Numbered from the stretch's first letter, positions 1 through 5,971 are shown. The stretch is 5,971 nt of DNA from JALJPB01 sp963933115 (GCA_963933115.1 CAWVSL010000080.1:1-5971), one strand, 5' to 3'. Notes: generated by a model from the sequence alone, not told the origin. Numbers and translations are program-made.

Positions 1-56
1 CACAAGTAACTACAAAGAGTAGTAACTCAGCTCAAAACCAAACAACCACGTTAGAC

Positions 57-89
57 TGTTCTGGTCAAGCCGCATAAGACACATTTATT
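57..89 (+). repeat. Terminal inverted repeat of the IS, orfB side
   Basis: Reading inward from base 57 on the plus strand, this end matches the opposite end (1289 inward on the minus strand) at 23 of 33 positions. The shared blocks are TCTGGT near the tip and GCATA followed by GACAC further in. The orfB stop codon (TGA, 65-67 on the minus strand) lies within it, as is usual for compact IS3 elements. Confidence 0.85.
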
Positions 90-973
90 GTGGACTGCTC
101 GAACTCAATTGGAGAGCAGTCACCATTTGATGTATGCAGCCTGATCTGATTGTAATATCTGATATAAGCTTCTACATCTTCTTTCATACCACTGCGTGTT
201 AAATGGTAAATATTTGATAGCCATTCATTTTTTAAACTACCCAAGAACCGTTCAACAACAGCATTATCCCAACATGCACCACGGCCACTCATCGAAGCAA
301 TTATATTGTTATTCATTAGCTGCTGTTGAAAGCGATGACTCGTATATTGTGAGCCTCTATCGCTGTGAAATATCAGCTCCTTAGTTGGTTGCCTAAGGTT
401 TAATGCCATCTGCATCGCTCGCTCAACCAAATCAACTGTCATACGCTTATGGATTGACCACCCAATAATTCGTCGGGAATATAAATCCATCACAATAGCT
501 AGGTACATCCAACCTTGCCCTGTGCGAAGGTACGTCACATCACCAGCCCAAATTTGATTAGCTTGGTTCGGGTTAAATTGCTGGTCAACAATATTATCGG
601 CAACACTATGGCTGTGTTTACGCATCGTTGTCACTTTATAAGCAATACGTTGTTTGACCTTCAAATCAAGTTTGTTCATCAACCGAGTTACTTTGTCACG
701 GCCAACCTTAAAGCCCTCTTTACGCAGATTTTTCATTAGCTGCCGAGAGCCTAAACTTTGACGACTTTCTTTAAATAAAGTTTTCGTACGTCGATATAAC
801 ATCAGCTCTGATTCACTGATAACTTTAGCGGGGCGATTACGCTAAGCATAATAACCGCTTCGACTGACGTTCATCACTTTGCACTGTGTTTTTACAGGAA
901 AAATGCCTTCGTTCTGTTTAATAAAGTTAAACTTTACTTCATTTCTCTTGCGAAGAAGGCACTGGCCTTTTTT
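65..973 (-). pseudogene. IS3-family transposase OrfB, interrupted by in-frame TAG
   Basis: This is the catalytic half of the transposase. After the frameshift the frame reads 41 residues, ending in MNVSRSGYYA, and then meets TAG at 842-844. It continues as RNRPAKVISESEL into an intact 245-residue stretch from 802 to 65. Family members have Trp after SGYYA, so TGG to TAG is the simplest explanation. The downstream part holds an HTH_21-like region (about residues 3-50 counted from the ATG at 802) and an rve integrase core. Its DDE triad is D88 (AGDVTYL), D148 (HSDRGSQY) and E184 (NAVVERF), with the family's 35-residue D-E spacing. Translation restarting at 802 would give the catalytic core without its N-terminal part and without fusion to OrfA, so normal transposition is unlikely. 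A sequencing error or nonsense suppression are alternatives. Confidence 0.85.
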
Positions 974-1224
974 AATATTTTTTTTTCCATACGCAGTTGT
1001 TTGTTTTCTTTACGAAGTTTCATCAACTCACTACGTTCATCACCTGCTAAAACAGTACCTAATTGTTTATCTTCAAACTGCTGTTTCCAACCATAAAGTA
1101 AATTAGCTCTGATCCCCAAAGATTGTGCTGCCTCTGGTACGGTATAGCCTTGATCGTTAACTAAAGCGACAGCTTCTTCTTTAAAAGCTTTAGTGTAAGT
1201 TTTGTATTGTCGTTTTTGATTCAT
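934..1224 (-). CDS. IS3-family transposase OrfA
   Basis: A 96-residue DNA-binding protein of the IS3-family transposase, which recognises the element ends and alone tends to act as a regulator. Residues about 10-50 form the helix-turn-helix (AFKEEAVALV, TVPEAAQSLGI, LLYGWKQQF). Residues about 63-88 form a coiled coil with a heptad L70-L77-L84, the usual oligomerisation segment. It ends in the typical KKILKKASAFFA tail. I chose the ATG at 1222-1224 because GAGG lies 6 bases upstream (1231-1234). A TTG four codons earlier (1234-1236) overlaps that same Shine-Dalgarno and is unlikely to be used. The last codons contain the slippery heptamer that shifts ribosomes into orfB. The length is normal and no damage is seen. 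Confidence 0.9.
   Translation of the reverse strand: MNQKRQYKTYTKAFKEEAVALVNDQGYTVPEAAQSLGIRANLLYGWKQQFEDKQLGTVLAGDERSELMKLRKENKQLRMEKKILKKASAFFAREMK
967..973 (-). other. Programmed -1 frameshift site A-AAA-AAG
   Basis: In the orfA frame the minus strand reads TTA AAA AAG GCC, containing the heptamer A AAA AAG. A -1 slip here joins KKILKK of OrfA to GQCLLRKRNEVKF in the orfB frame. This would give a 386-residue OrfAB if the later stop codon were absent. A second A-rich run (nine A, 978-986) lies 4 bases upstream and could also be slippery. A-AAA-AAG is the established frameshift signal type in this family. Confidence 0.8.
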
Positions 1225-1247
1225 AAAACACCTCAAATAATTAGGAT

Positions 1248-1277
1248 ATTATCCTTTATCAAAGTGTCCTATGCCAT
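1248..1277 (-). promoter_or_regulatory. Candidate transposase promoter in the IS end
   Basis: On the minus strand a -35-like ATGGCA (1272-1277; 4 of 6 to consensus) is followed after 18 bases by GATAAT (1248-1253; 5 of 6 to consensus). This is upstream of the orfA ribosome binding site. The -10 lies inside a short perfect palindrome, GGATAATATCC on the minus strand (1244-1254). The position, overlapping the terminal repeat, is common in IS3 elements. It is a motif-level inference only. Confidence 0.45.
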
Positions 1278-1289
1278 TAAACCAGATCA
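1257..1289 (-). repeat. Terminal inverted repeat of the IS, orfA side
   Basis: Partner of the repeat at 57-89. Reading inward on the minus strand it starts TGATCTGGT, against TGTTCTGGT at the other end, and both later contain GCATA and GACAC at the same offsets. The likely transposase promoter begins inside this repeat. Confidence 0.85.
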
Positions 1290-1572
1290 TTCACTAATGC
1301 CCAAGTAAATATACATCTTTCCAAAAAAACAGTGTTTAGCTGGCTTTGGCGTGGATACAATTCATTGATTTGTCCTTCAGTAACGAGAACCACTTAATAA
1401 ATTCAGCCTAAAACGCAAAATATGCCATCGTGTAAATTGGCAAAGCGTTTTATGTGCTGTATCGTTTGTGATTAAAGTTTTTGGATGTCCTGTTTTACTG
1501 CTAAGTTAACAGTTAGTGGCTAAATATCATCAGTAACCTTTCAGTGATAGGCTTTCATTAACACTATATTGA
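1290..1572. other. Intergenic region without a supported gene
   Basis: These 283 bases lie between the IS end and the fructokinase stop codon. Both strands give only short stop-bounded stretches of about 40 codons or fewer, without a good start and ribosome binding site. No clear rho-independent terminator follows the kinase gene: the nearest dyad (TATCA/TGATA arms, 15-base loop) is weak and has no U tract. The notable structure is the nested inverted repeat at 1409-1452. The region could be a leftover of a gene disrupted before or by the IS arrival, but I recognise nothing specific. Confidence 0.6.
1409..1452. repeat. Nested imperfect inverted repeat
   Basis: On the plus strand, outer arms TAAAACGC (1409-1416) and GCGTTTTA (1445-1452) enclose inner arms TGCCA (1423-1427) and TGGCA (1438-1442). 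There is a 10-base loop and an uneven internal bulge of 6 versus 2 bases. The sequence can fold on either strand. There is no U tract, so it is not a classical terminator. It could be part of a dispersed palindromic repeat or a structured 3' end of the sugar operon transcript. Confidence 0.6.
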
Positions 1573-2493
1573 TTATGTTGGATTGATAAACGCTTCAATT
1601 TCTTCAATAGACAACTCAGGTGTTGCGCCGTGGTGTTGAGCGACCATAGCACCAACAGCACAGGCAAAATCTACCGCATATTGTGCATCGGTTGTTGTAC
1701 ATAATTGATAGATTAACGATCCTAAAAAGGAATCACCTGCGCCAACGGTATCTACAATGTTAATTAAAAATCCGGAGTTATAATAATTAGTATCATTAAT
1801 TTTAAGTAATGCACCATGACGACCTTTGGTTACGCACAAATAAGCAGTATTGGTTTGCTCAGCAATAAACTCTAAGTTTTGCTCTAACGAGTTAAATTTA
1901 GAACCCATCGCATGTGCTATTTCGTATAACTCATCGTCGTTAAGTTTAATAAAATCTGCACTTTTCATCAAGGTGACTACAGTTTCAATATCGTAATGTG
2001 GCTTACGTAAGTTAACGTCAAATATTTTAAAATTTGCTACGTCGATAAGCTGTTTCAAGGTGTTTAAAGACACTTTTTGACGCCCAACTAAACTGCCATA
2101 AACGAAAATATCTGAGCTTTGAACTTGTTCAAGTAGCGCAGGAGTTAACGCGATATTGTCCCATGCGGTATCACTTACTATTTCGTAAGTCGCTGAGCCG
2201 CTTTTATCTAGCATGACTTCAACCGTGCTAGTTTTTTTATCAGCATTAGTCTCAATCAAGTTAGTTTTTATGTTACGTGCTTTAATTTCACTAAGCAGTT
2301 CGTGGCCTAAATCGTCATCGCCAACAGCACTGATCATTTGCGCATTAATGCCGAGAGAATTTAAACGTAAACAAACATTTAATGGCGCGCCACCTAAACG
2401 TTTACCGTCTGCGAAACAGTCCCAAAGTACTTCACCAAAACAGTTAATGGAAATATCGATAGCTGCTTTATTGTTGATAAATAAACTATTCAT
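1573..2493 (-). CDS. PfkB-family sugar kinase, probable fructokinase
   Basis: A 306-residue cytoplasmic ribokinase/PfkB-family enzyme, proposed to phosphorylate D-fructose to fructose 6-phosphate with ATP. The N-terminal CFGEVLWD (18-25) and sugar-site GGAPLNV (34-40) are of the type seen in fructokinases. DVNLRKP (159-165), KLNDDE (183-188) and VTKGRHGA (221-228) follow in family order. The C-terminal PfkB signature DTVGAGDSF (248-256) contains the expected catalytic base D254 and the anion-hole GAGD. Length is normal. The ATG start overlaps the stop of the mannitol dehydrogenase gene by one base (TAATG), with GGAG 8 bases upstream, so translation is probably coupled. Its upstream partner makes fructose, which fixes the most likely substrate. 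Another ketose or 2-keto-3-deoxy sugar kinase activity is less likely but cannot be excluded from motifs. No truncation or missing key residue is seen. Confidence 0.9.
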   Translation of the reverse strand: MNSLFINNKAAIDISINCFGEVLWDCFADGKRLGGAPLNVCLRLNSLGINAQMISAVGDDDLGHELLSEIKARNIKTNLIETNADKKTSTVEVMLDKSGSATYEIVSDTAWDNIALTPALLEQVQSSDIFVYGSLVGRQKVSLNTLKQLIDVANFKIFDVNLRKPHYDIETVVTLMKSADFIKLNDDELYEIAHAMGSKFNSLEQNLEFIAEQTNTAYLCVTKGRHGALLKINDTNYYNSGFLINIVDTVGAGDSFLGSLIYQLCTTTDAQYAVDFACAVGAMVAQHHGATPELSIEEIEAFINPT

Positions 2494-2505
2494 TATTTTG
2501 TCTCC
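2491..2505 (-). promoter_or_regulatory. Ribosome binding site and TAATG stop-start overlap
   Basis: On the minus strand GGAG (2502-2505) precedes the kinase ATG (2491-2493) by 8 bases. The dehydrogenase stop TAA (2493-2495) shares its last A with that ATG. This arrangement supports re-initiation by ribosomes finishing the dehydrogenase, and therefore a matched supply of the two enzymes. Confidence 0.85.
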
Positions 2506-4043
2506 GCGGCAACAGTTTGGGGTTTCTGCTTAAGTGTATTGTGCATAATGTTTTTAATATTACTTGCTGGCGCATAAAGGGCGTTAATTGCATCGCTATA
2601 TAATTGATTAAAGGCAGGTTGATTAATTAAATCACCAAACAAGCTATCAAGCTTTAAAAAGACTAGGGTGTCTGCGCTAGTTTGTTGAGCATATTCTGTA
2701 AGCTCAGCTTGCATTGCATCTTGAATATCTAACGCTTTTTGCGCTTGGTTTACTTGCTTGTCGCTGTATAAACACCAAGTAGCAATAACTAATGCCGCTA
2801 ACGAACAATCACGATTAGCGGTTAAGTTTTCTTCAATAGTGGCAATTAAAAACTTAGGTAGCTTAGCTGAGCTTTCTGAGCAAATACGCGCCAAACTATC
2901 TTTGATATTTGGATTAGCGAAACGTTCAATTAACGTATCTTTGTATTGGTTTAAATCAATGCCGTCTAATTCATCGAGTAAAGGTGTTACTTCCAAGTCC
3001 ATAAAGGCACGTAGATATTCAGCAAAATCTTTGTCTGATACGGTTTCATCAATTGTCGCGTAACCATGAATTGAGCCTAATAAACCCAATACTGAATGAC
3101 CTGCATTTAATAAACGAATTTTCATTTTTTCAAACGGTGTTACGTCAGGTACAAACTGAGCGCCTGCTTTATCCCAACTTGGACGACCGTCGCTAAAGTT
3201 ATCTTCAATAACCCATTGTGAAAATGATTCACAGGTAATTGGCCATTCGTCAGTTAAGCCAAAGTTTTGTGCTACGTAATCAATATCTGCTTTTGTGGTT
3301 ACAGGGGTAATACGGTCAACCATCCCATTGGGAAATTGCACATGCTCTGCAATCCATTGGCTTAGTTCGCTTTCTTGGTGCTCGGCATCTTGCATCTTAG
3401 TAAAGCTCAATAGCATTTTACGAGTTACTGCGCCGTTGTGCTGAATATTGTCACATGACTGTACCGTAAAGGCTTTCATGCCTTGATCTTTACGAACTTT
3501 TAACGCTGCAGCAATATAACCAAATGCTGTTTTTGGATCGTTAGGGTGAGTAATATCATGCGCAATATCTGCATTTTCTACATCAAGTTCACCAGTCACA
3601 GGATGAACATTGTAACCACCTTCGGTAATAGTTAGTGACACAATTTTAGTATCGCTATGCGCCAATTTATCGATAACGGTTTGTTTGTTATCAGGGGCAA
3701 AGATAAAGTCGATCATTGAGCCAATCACTTTATTATCAATTTGGCCGTTAGGATGACGTACTACGAGCGAGTATAAGTAGTCTTGTTTAATCAGGATATC
3801 GCGTAAACCACGGTTATTCTCTAATAAGCCGATACCACATATTGCCCATTGCTCTGAACCTGGAGTTTTTAATAATTCATTACTATAAACCGCTTGATGA
3901 GCGCGATGGAAACCACCGACACCAATATGAACTATACCCGTTTTAAGTTGGCTACGGTCGTATGCTGGGCGATCAATATTGCTTGGCAAGTTAGCTAAAT
4001 TAGCTTGGTTTAATGTTGATTTATTTAATGAATCAGAAGTCAT
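2493..4043 (-). CDS. Mannitol 2-dehydrogenase (long-chain polyol dehydrogenase)
   Basis: A 516-residue NAD-dependent cytoplasmic enzyme of the mannitol dehydrogenase family, expected to oxidise D-mannitol to D-fructose. The N-terminal Rossmann domain opens with the dinucleotide motif HIGVGGFHRAH (39-49). SLTITEGGY (136-144) and SCDNIQHNG (196-204) follow. The family signature FPNGMVDRITP spans 237-247 with D243. The C-terminal domain carries the catalytic set K308, N313 and H316 in KMKIRLLNAGH, with the K-(5)-N-(3)-H spacing of the Pseudomonas fluorescens enzyme (K295, N300, H303). Close resemblance to that enzyme across the protein favours mannitol 2-dehydrogenase over fructuronate reductase (UxuB) or mannitol-1-phosphate dehydrogenase. 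A related activity on D-arabinitol or sorbitol is possible. The ATG at 4041-4043 follows AAGGA with 6 bases spacing. It lies between the transporter and the fructokinase, and its product is the kinase's substrate. It has a slightly long N-terminus and C-terminus relative to the roughly 490-residue family size. Confidence 0.93.
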   Translation of the reverse strand: MTSDSLNKSTLNQANLANLPSNIDRPAYDRSQLKTGIVHIGVGGFHRAHQAVYSNELLKTPGSEQWAICGIGLLENNRGLRDILIKQDYLYSLVVRHPNGQIDNKVIGSMIDFIFAPDNKQTVIDKLAHSDTKIVSLTITEGGYNVHPVTGELDVENADIAHDITHPNDPKTAFGYIAAALKVRKDQGMKAFTVQSCDNIQHNGAVTRKMLLSFTKMQDAEHQESELSQWIAEHVQFPNGMVDRITPVTTKADIDYVAQNFGLTDEWPITCESFSQWVIEDNFSDGRPSWDKAGAQFVPDVTPFEKMKIRLLNAGHSVLGLLGSIHGYATIDETVSDKDFAEYLRAFMDLEVTPLLDELDGIDLNQYKDTLIERFANPNIKDSLARICSESSAKLPKFLIATIEENLTANRDCSLAALVIATWCLYSDKQVNQAQKALDIQDAMQAELTEYAQQTSADTLVFLKLDSLFGDLINQPAFNQLYSDAINALYAPASNIKNIMHNTLKQKPQTVAAETK

Positions 4044-4060
4044 GTTTTTTCCTTACTAAA

Positions 4061-4111
4061 TAGGAGTTATCCTAAAATATATTCTGGCTTCCGATAGTGC
4101 AGGTTTGCCAG
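4061..4111. promoter_or_regulatory. Two small dyads upstream of the dehydrogenase gene
   Basis: TAGGA and TCCTA arms with a 4-base loop (4061-4074) lie just upstream of the dehydrogenase ribosome binding site. CTGGC and GCCAG arms (4084-4088 and 4107-4111) lie further upstream. A TATATT is present between them on the minus strand, but no acceptable -35 lies at the right distance. They could be operator half-sites or chance, and I do not claim a promoter here. Confidence 0.25.
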
Positions 4112-4146
4112 CTTTTTAATACGTTAATTTATGTTTTATGTTTAAT

Positions 4147-4180
4147 GCTTAAGGTGTAACTCTGGAGTTGCACCTCAAGC
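4147..4180 (-). repeat. Intercistronic hairpin between transporter and dehydrogenase
   Basis: Two 16-base arms (4147-4162 and 4165-4180) are inverted repeats with 14 perfect positions, one G-U wobble and one mismatch, closed by a 2-base loop. It starts 12 bases after the transporter stop codon. No U-rich tract follows on the minus strand (nor on the plus strand), so a full rho-independent terminator is unlikely. In an operon this position suggests an mRNA-stabilising or 3'-exonuclease-blocking stem-loop, or a partial terminator setting the ratio of transporter to enzymes. Confidence 0.75.
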
Positions 4181-4192
4181 TAATGAAGCACG

Positions 4193-5908
4193 TTAAGTAT
4201 TTAGTGCTTTTTGACGTTTAAGTGACATATACGCACTAGCAAAATAGGTGATAGTAAATATGAAACAGTAGTATTCAAATTCAGCTTTATTGGCGTCATA
4301 AATAGCCATAGTTTCGCTAAAGAACATCACCTGACAAGCAAAGGCGGTAATAACCAATAATGAGATAACCGATACGGTATTTAACAACTTACTTATACCG
4401 CTAGTATCATAGATAAACTGTTTGTCGTTAATTGCTTGTTCAGTTTGATAAGCAACTATTTGTTCTTGTTCAAGCGCTTCTGCAGCTGCTTCTTCAGGAT
4501 ATTTTTTATCGGCGCCATATTTTTTCGCTAATAAAGTATAAACAACAATGCTGAATATCCACGTTGGTATAAACAAGTAATAGAACGACATAATACCGAG
4601 AATATTTAAGCCGAAACCGAAGACTAAAGCGAGTGCCCAAGTAGCAATTGCTGGAATGCTGCGCGAGATATTTTGATATTTAGCCCAATAACGCGTTAAG
4701 CCAATCTTTGGAAACAATACATGCTCGGCAAATACAATGCCGCCAACAGGAACCACCAATAAACCAGCATAAGTTAGTAACGGTAGCATTTGTGAAAATA
4801 CAAAAGGGAAACAGGCAATAACTACTGTTATAGCACCTACGATAGCGGTCGTTTTTTCACGTGAGTGATTAACAAAAATAGCTTGGGCAGCTAAACCAGC
4901 GCGATATAAGTTAGCGTTAGCGGTAGTCCAGCCAGCGATAATAATAATGACAAAACCGGTTAAACCTAATGCGTGATAAGCCACATCACCTGGATCTAAA
5001 TGGCTAATGGTGGTTTTAAGTAATATCGCTGCACCTGCACCCATAATACCTGCAGAAATCCATGCGATATAGTGACCAAAAAACATCCCTACACCTGAAA
5101 TTAAACCGTAACTTTTACGTTTAGCAAAACGGAATATTGCCATGTCAATTAAGCCAAAATGGGTAATTGAATTAGCTGCCCATGCAAAGCCAATAACTTC
5201 GAATAAGCCAATACCTGGTTCGCCGTCACTGGTAAAACCGGTCCAAATGGAGCTGTCGCCAATGATCATAAAGTCGTTCCAACCACTTAGGGTTGTGCTG
5301 CCTAATACATGATTGGATAACGCTGGGAATAAGGTAAATGAACCGGCAATAAAGATGACAAACAACCAAGGCGCACATATTTTTGAAAAGTCTGCGACGG
5401 TTGAAAAGCCATACATGGCAACAAATACTACGATTGACCCTACCGCGAGTACGATAATGACAAACCAAAAACTGCTGGGATACCAATTGAGCTGGGCGGG
5501 AATGTCAAAGGCAAACCTGACCGCGGTAGCGGATACCGTTATCATGGCGGCGGAAATCACTGAAAATATCACCACGTTTGCCCAGTTATAGAGCTTGGTC
5601 ATTGAATTACCTGCAATTTTATTGAGGTAATTATATAAACTTAGTCGTGTTTCAACAGCTATTGGTGCGGTTAATAACCACCATGAACACATAGCTAATA
5701 GGTTACCAATGACTAAACCTAATAATATATCTATGGTTGAGGCACCTAAGGCGACGAAGGTTGCGCCAATAACAAATTCAGTTGCCGCAACATGTTCGCC
5801 GGCGTATAAACCTGCGAAATGTTTCCAGCCATGCAACTTGTTTTTTGCAACAGGCATTTGCTCTTCATTCATTTCACTGAATGAGTTATCTGTTTGAATA
5901 TTTGACAT
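4193..5908 (-). CDS. NCS1-type permease, candidate mannitol/polyol transporter
   Basis: A 571-residue inner-membrane protein resembling nucleobase:cation symporter-1 (purine-cytosine permease, PF02133) proteins. About 12 hydrophobic segments span roughly residues 41-461 (for example 41-60, 62-82, 107-130, 145-168, 178-197, 268-297, 354-374, 378-398, 417-438 and 440-461). The family-like GWTTANANLYRAGLA lies at about 326-340, comparable to the WTT...NLY region of CodB. It is longer than the usual 420-490 residues. A hydrophilic Glu/Ala/Gln-rich linker (about 462-505) is followed by two further hydrophobic segments (about 508-530 and 545-563). The N-terminal 28 residues are polar, with no signal peptide. 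The ATG (5906-5908) follows GAGG at 8 bases. It is first in a cluster with mannitol dehydrogenase and fructokinase and no other transporter is in view, so uptake of mannitol (probably with Na+ or H+) is inferred. A nucleobase substrate remains possible. Confidence 0.8.
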   Translation of the reverse strand: MSNIQTDNSFSEMNEEQMPVAKNKLHGWKHFAGLYAGEHVAATEFVIGATFVALGASTIDILLGLVIGNLLAMCSWWLLTAPIAVETRLSLYNYLNKIAGNSMTKLYNWANVVIFSVISAAMITVSATAVRFAFDIPAQLNWYPSSFWFVIIVLAVGSIVVFVAMYGFSTVADFSKICAPWLFVIFIAGSFTLFPALSNHVLGSTTLSGWNDFMIIGDSSIWTGFTSDGEPGIGLFEVIGFAWAANSITHFGLIDMAIFRFAKRKSYGLISGVGMFFGHYIAWISAGIMGAGAAILLKTTISHLDPGDVAYHALGLTGFVIIIIAGWTTANANLYRAGLAAQAIFVNHSREKTTAIVGAITVVIACFPFVFSQMLPLLTYAGLLVVPVGGIVFAEHVLFPKIGLTRYWAKYQNISRSIPAIATWALALVFGFGLNILGIMSFYYLFIPTWIFSIVVYTLLAKKYGADKKYPEEAAAEALEQEQIVAYQTEQAINDKQFIYDTSGISKLLNTVSVISLLVITAFACQVMFFSETMAIYDANKAEFEYYCFIFTITYFASAYMSLKRQKALNT

Positions 5909-5925
5909 ATTTCTTTCCTCATTAT

Positions 5926-5957
5926 CACTAGTGTTAGCTAAAAACTAACGACAAGTG
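5926..5957. promoter_or_regulatory. Imperfect dyad upstream of the transporter gene, possible operator
   Basis: On the plus strand, CACT and GTTAG (5926-5929 and 5933-5937) mirror CTAAC and AGTG (5945-5949 and 5954-5957), giving a 32-base interrupted dyad. It contains the palindromes ACTAGT and TTAGCTAA. It lies 18-49 bases upstream of the transporter ATG, where a repressor of the cluster would be expected. A minus-strand GATAAT (5920-5925) is a possible -10, but the best -35 match at suitable spacing is poor. The promoter may extend beyond the window. Confidence 0.35.
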
Positions 5958-5971
5958 TTTTAATAGTTATT

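Larger units (their letters stand above)
57..1289 (-). mobile_element. IS3-family insertion sequence, complete ends but probably inactive
   Basis: A 1233-bp element in the size range of IS3-family elements. It shows the standard layout: terminal inverted repeats beginning TG and ending CA, orfA, a -1 frameshift signal, and orfB with a DDE integrase core whose stop codon lies inside the distal repeat. The transposase is read right to left, in the same direction as the sugar cluster upstream. The outer flanks do not form a direct repeat: the 3 bases before it are GAC and the 3 after are TTC. The insertion may therefore be old, or the flanks may have been rearranged. A TAG codon interrupts orfB. 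The protein style (EKKILKKASAFFA in OrfA; SGYYA, GACWDNAVVERF and SLKNEW in OrfB) supports IS3 family. The subgroup (IS3 or IS51-like) is not certain. Confidence 0.93.

Noticed and set aside
1..56. Gene fragment left of the IS
   Set aside because: Only 56 bases are visible and they give no recognisable coding or structural signal.
1225..1236. Longer OrfA starting at TTG (1234-1236)
   Set aside because: The TTG overlaps the GAGG Shine-Dalgarno that is ideally placed for the ATG at 1222-1224, and the extra four residues do not resemble family N-termini.
1408..1453. Integron attC-like recombination site
   Set aside because: The folded shape and the GCCTAAAACGC end are suggestive, but the required GTTRRRY/RYYYAAC core pair is not present at both ends and there is no cassette gene or integrase.
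1291..1500. Short open stretches on both strands (about 40 codons, for example one ending in FGCPVLLLS on the plus strand)
   Set aside because: They are stop-bounded, lack a start codon with a ribosome binding site, and overlap a structured palindrome. I recognise no family.
2493..4043. Fructuronate reductase (UxuB) or mannitol-1-phosphate dehydrogenase assignment
   Set aside because: The motifs, length and overall similarity fit mannitol 2-dehydrogenase, the partner is a PfkB kinase rather than uronate pathway enzymes, and there is no PTS component.
4147..4192. Rho-independent terminator after the transporter gene
   Set aside because: The stem is strong, but it is followed by mixed A/T sequence rather than a run of T on the transcribed strand.

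Overview
The window is an A+T-rich bacterial segment whose protein similarities and low G+C suggest a marine gammaproteobacterium of the Alteromonadales type (Colwellia or Thalassotalea-like). This placement is an inference from general familiarity, not from a search. All recognisable genes lie on the minus strand.

Right-hand part (about 5971 down to 1573): a three-gene cluster read leftwards. First comes a 571-residue integral membrane transporter of the NCS1 type (nucleobase:cation symporter-1, purine-cytosine permease family). Next is a 516-residue long-chain mannitol 2-dehydrogenase, then a 306-residue PfkB-family fructokinase. The dehydrogenase and kinase share one base (TAATG), so they are almost certainly co-translated. 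The transporter is separated from the dehydrogenase by 149 bases holding a strong 16-bp-arm hairpin. Read together, the cluster describes a PTS-independent route: polyol uptake, NAD-dependent oxidation of D-mannitol to D-fructose, then ATP-dependent phosphorylation to fructose 6-phosphate. The main point of interest is the transporter. NCS1 proteins are known for nucleobases, hydantoins, allantoin and vitamins, whereas this context points to mannitol or a related polyol.

Middle (1290-1572): 283 bases without a convincing gene, holding a nested inverted repeat at 1409-1452.

Left part (57-1289): a complete 1233-bp IS3-family insertion sequence with imperfect terminal inverted repeats, orfA, an A-AAA-AAG frameshift signal and orfB with an intact DDE triad. 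orfB carries an in-frame TAG (842-844) exactly where the family has Trp in the SGYYAW motif, so this copy is probably unable to make full-length transposase. No target-site duplication is visible. Bases 1-56 lie outside the element and show nothing identifiable.
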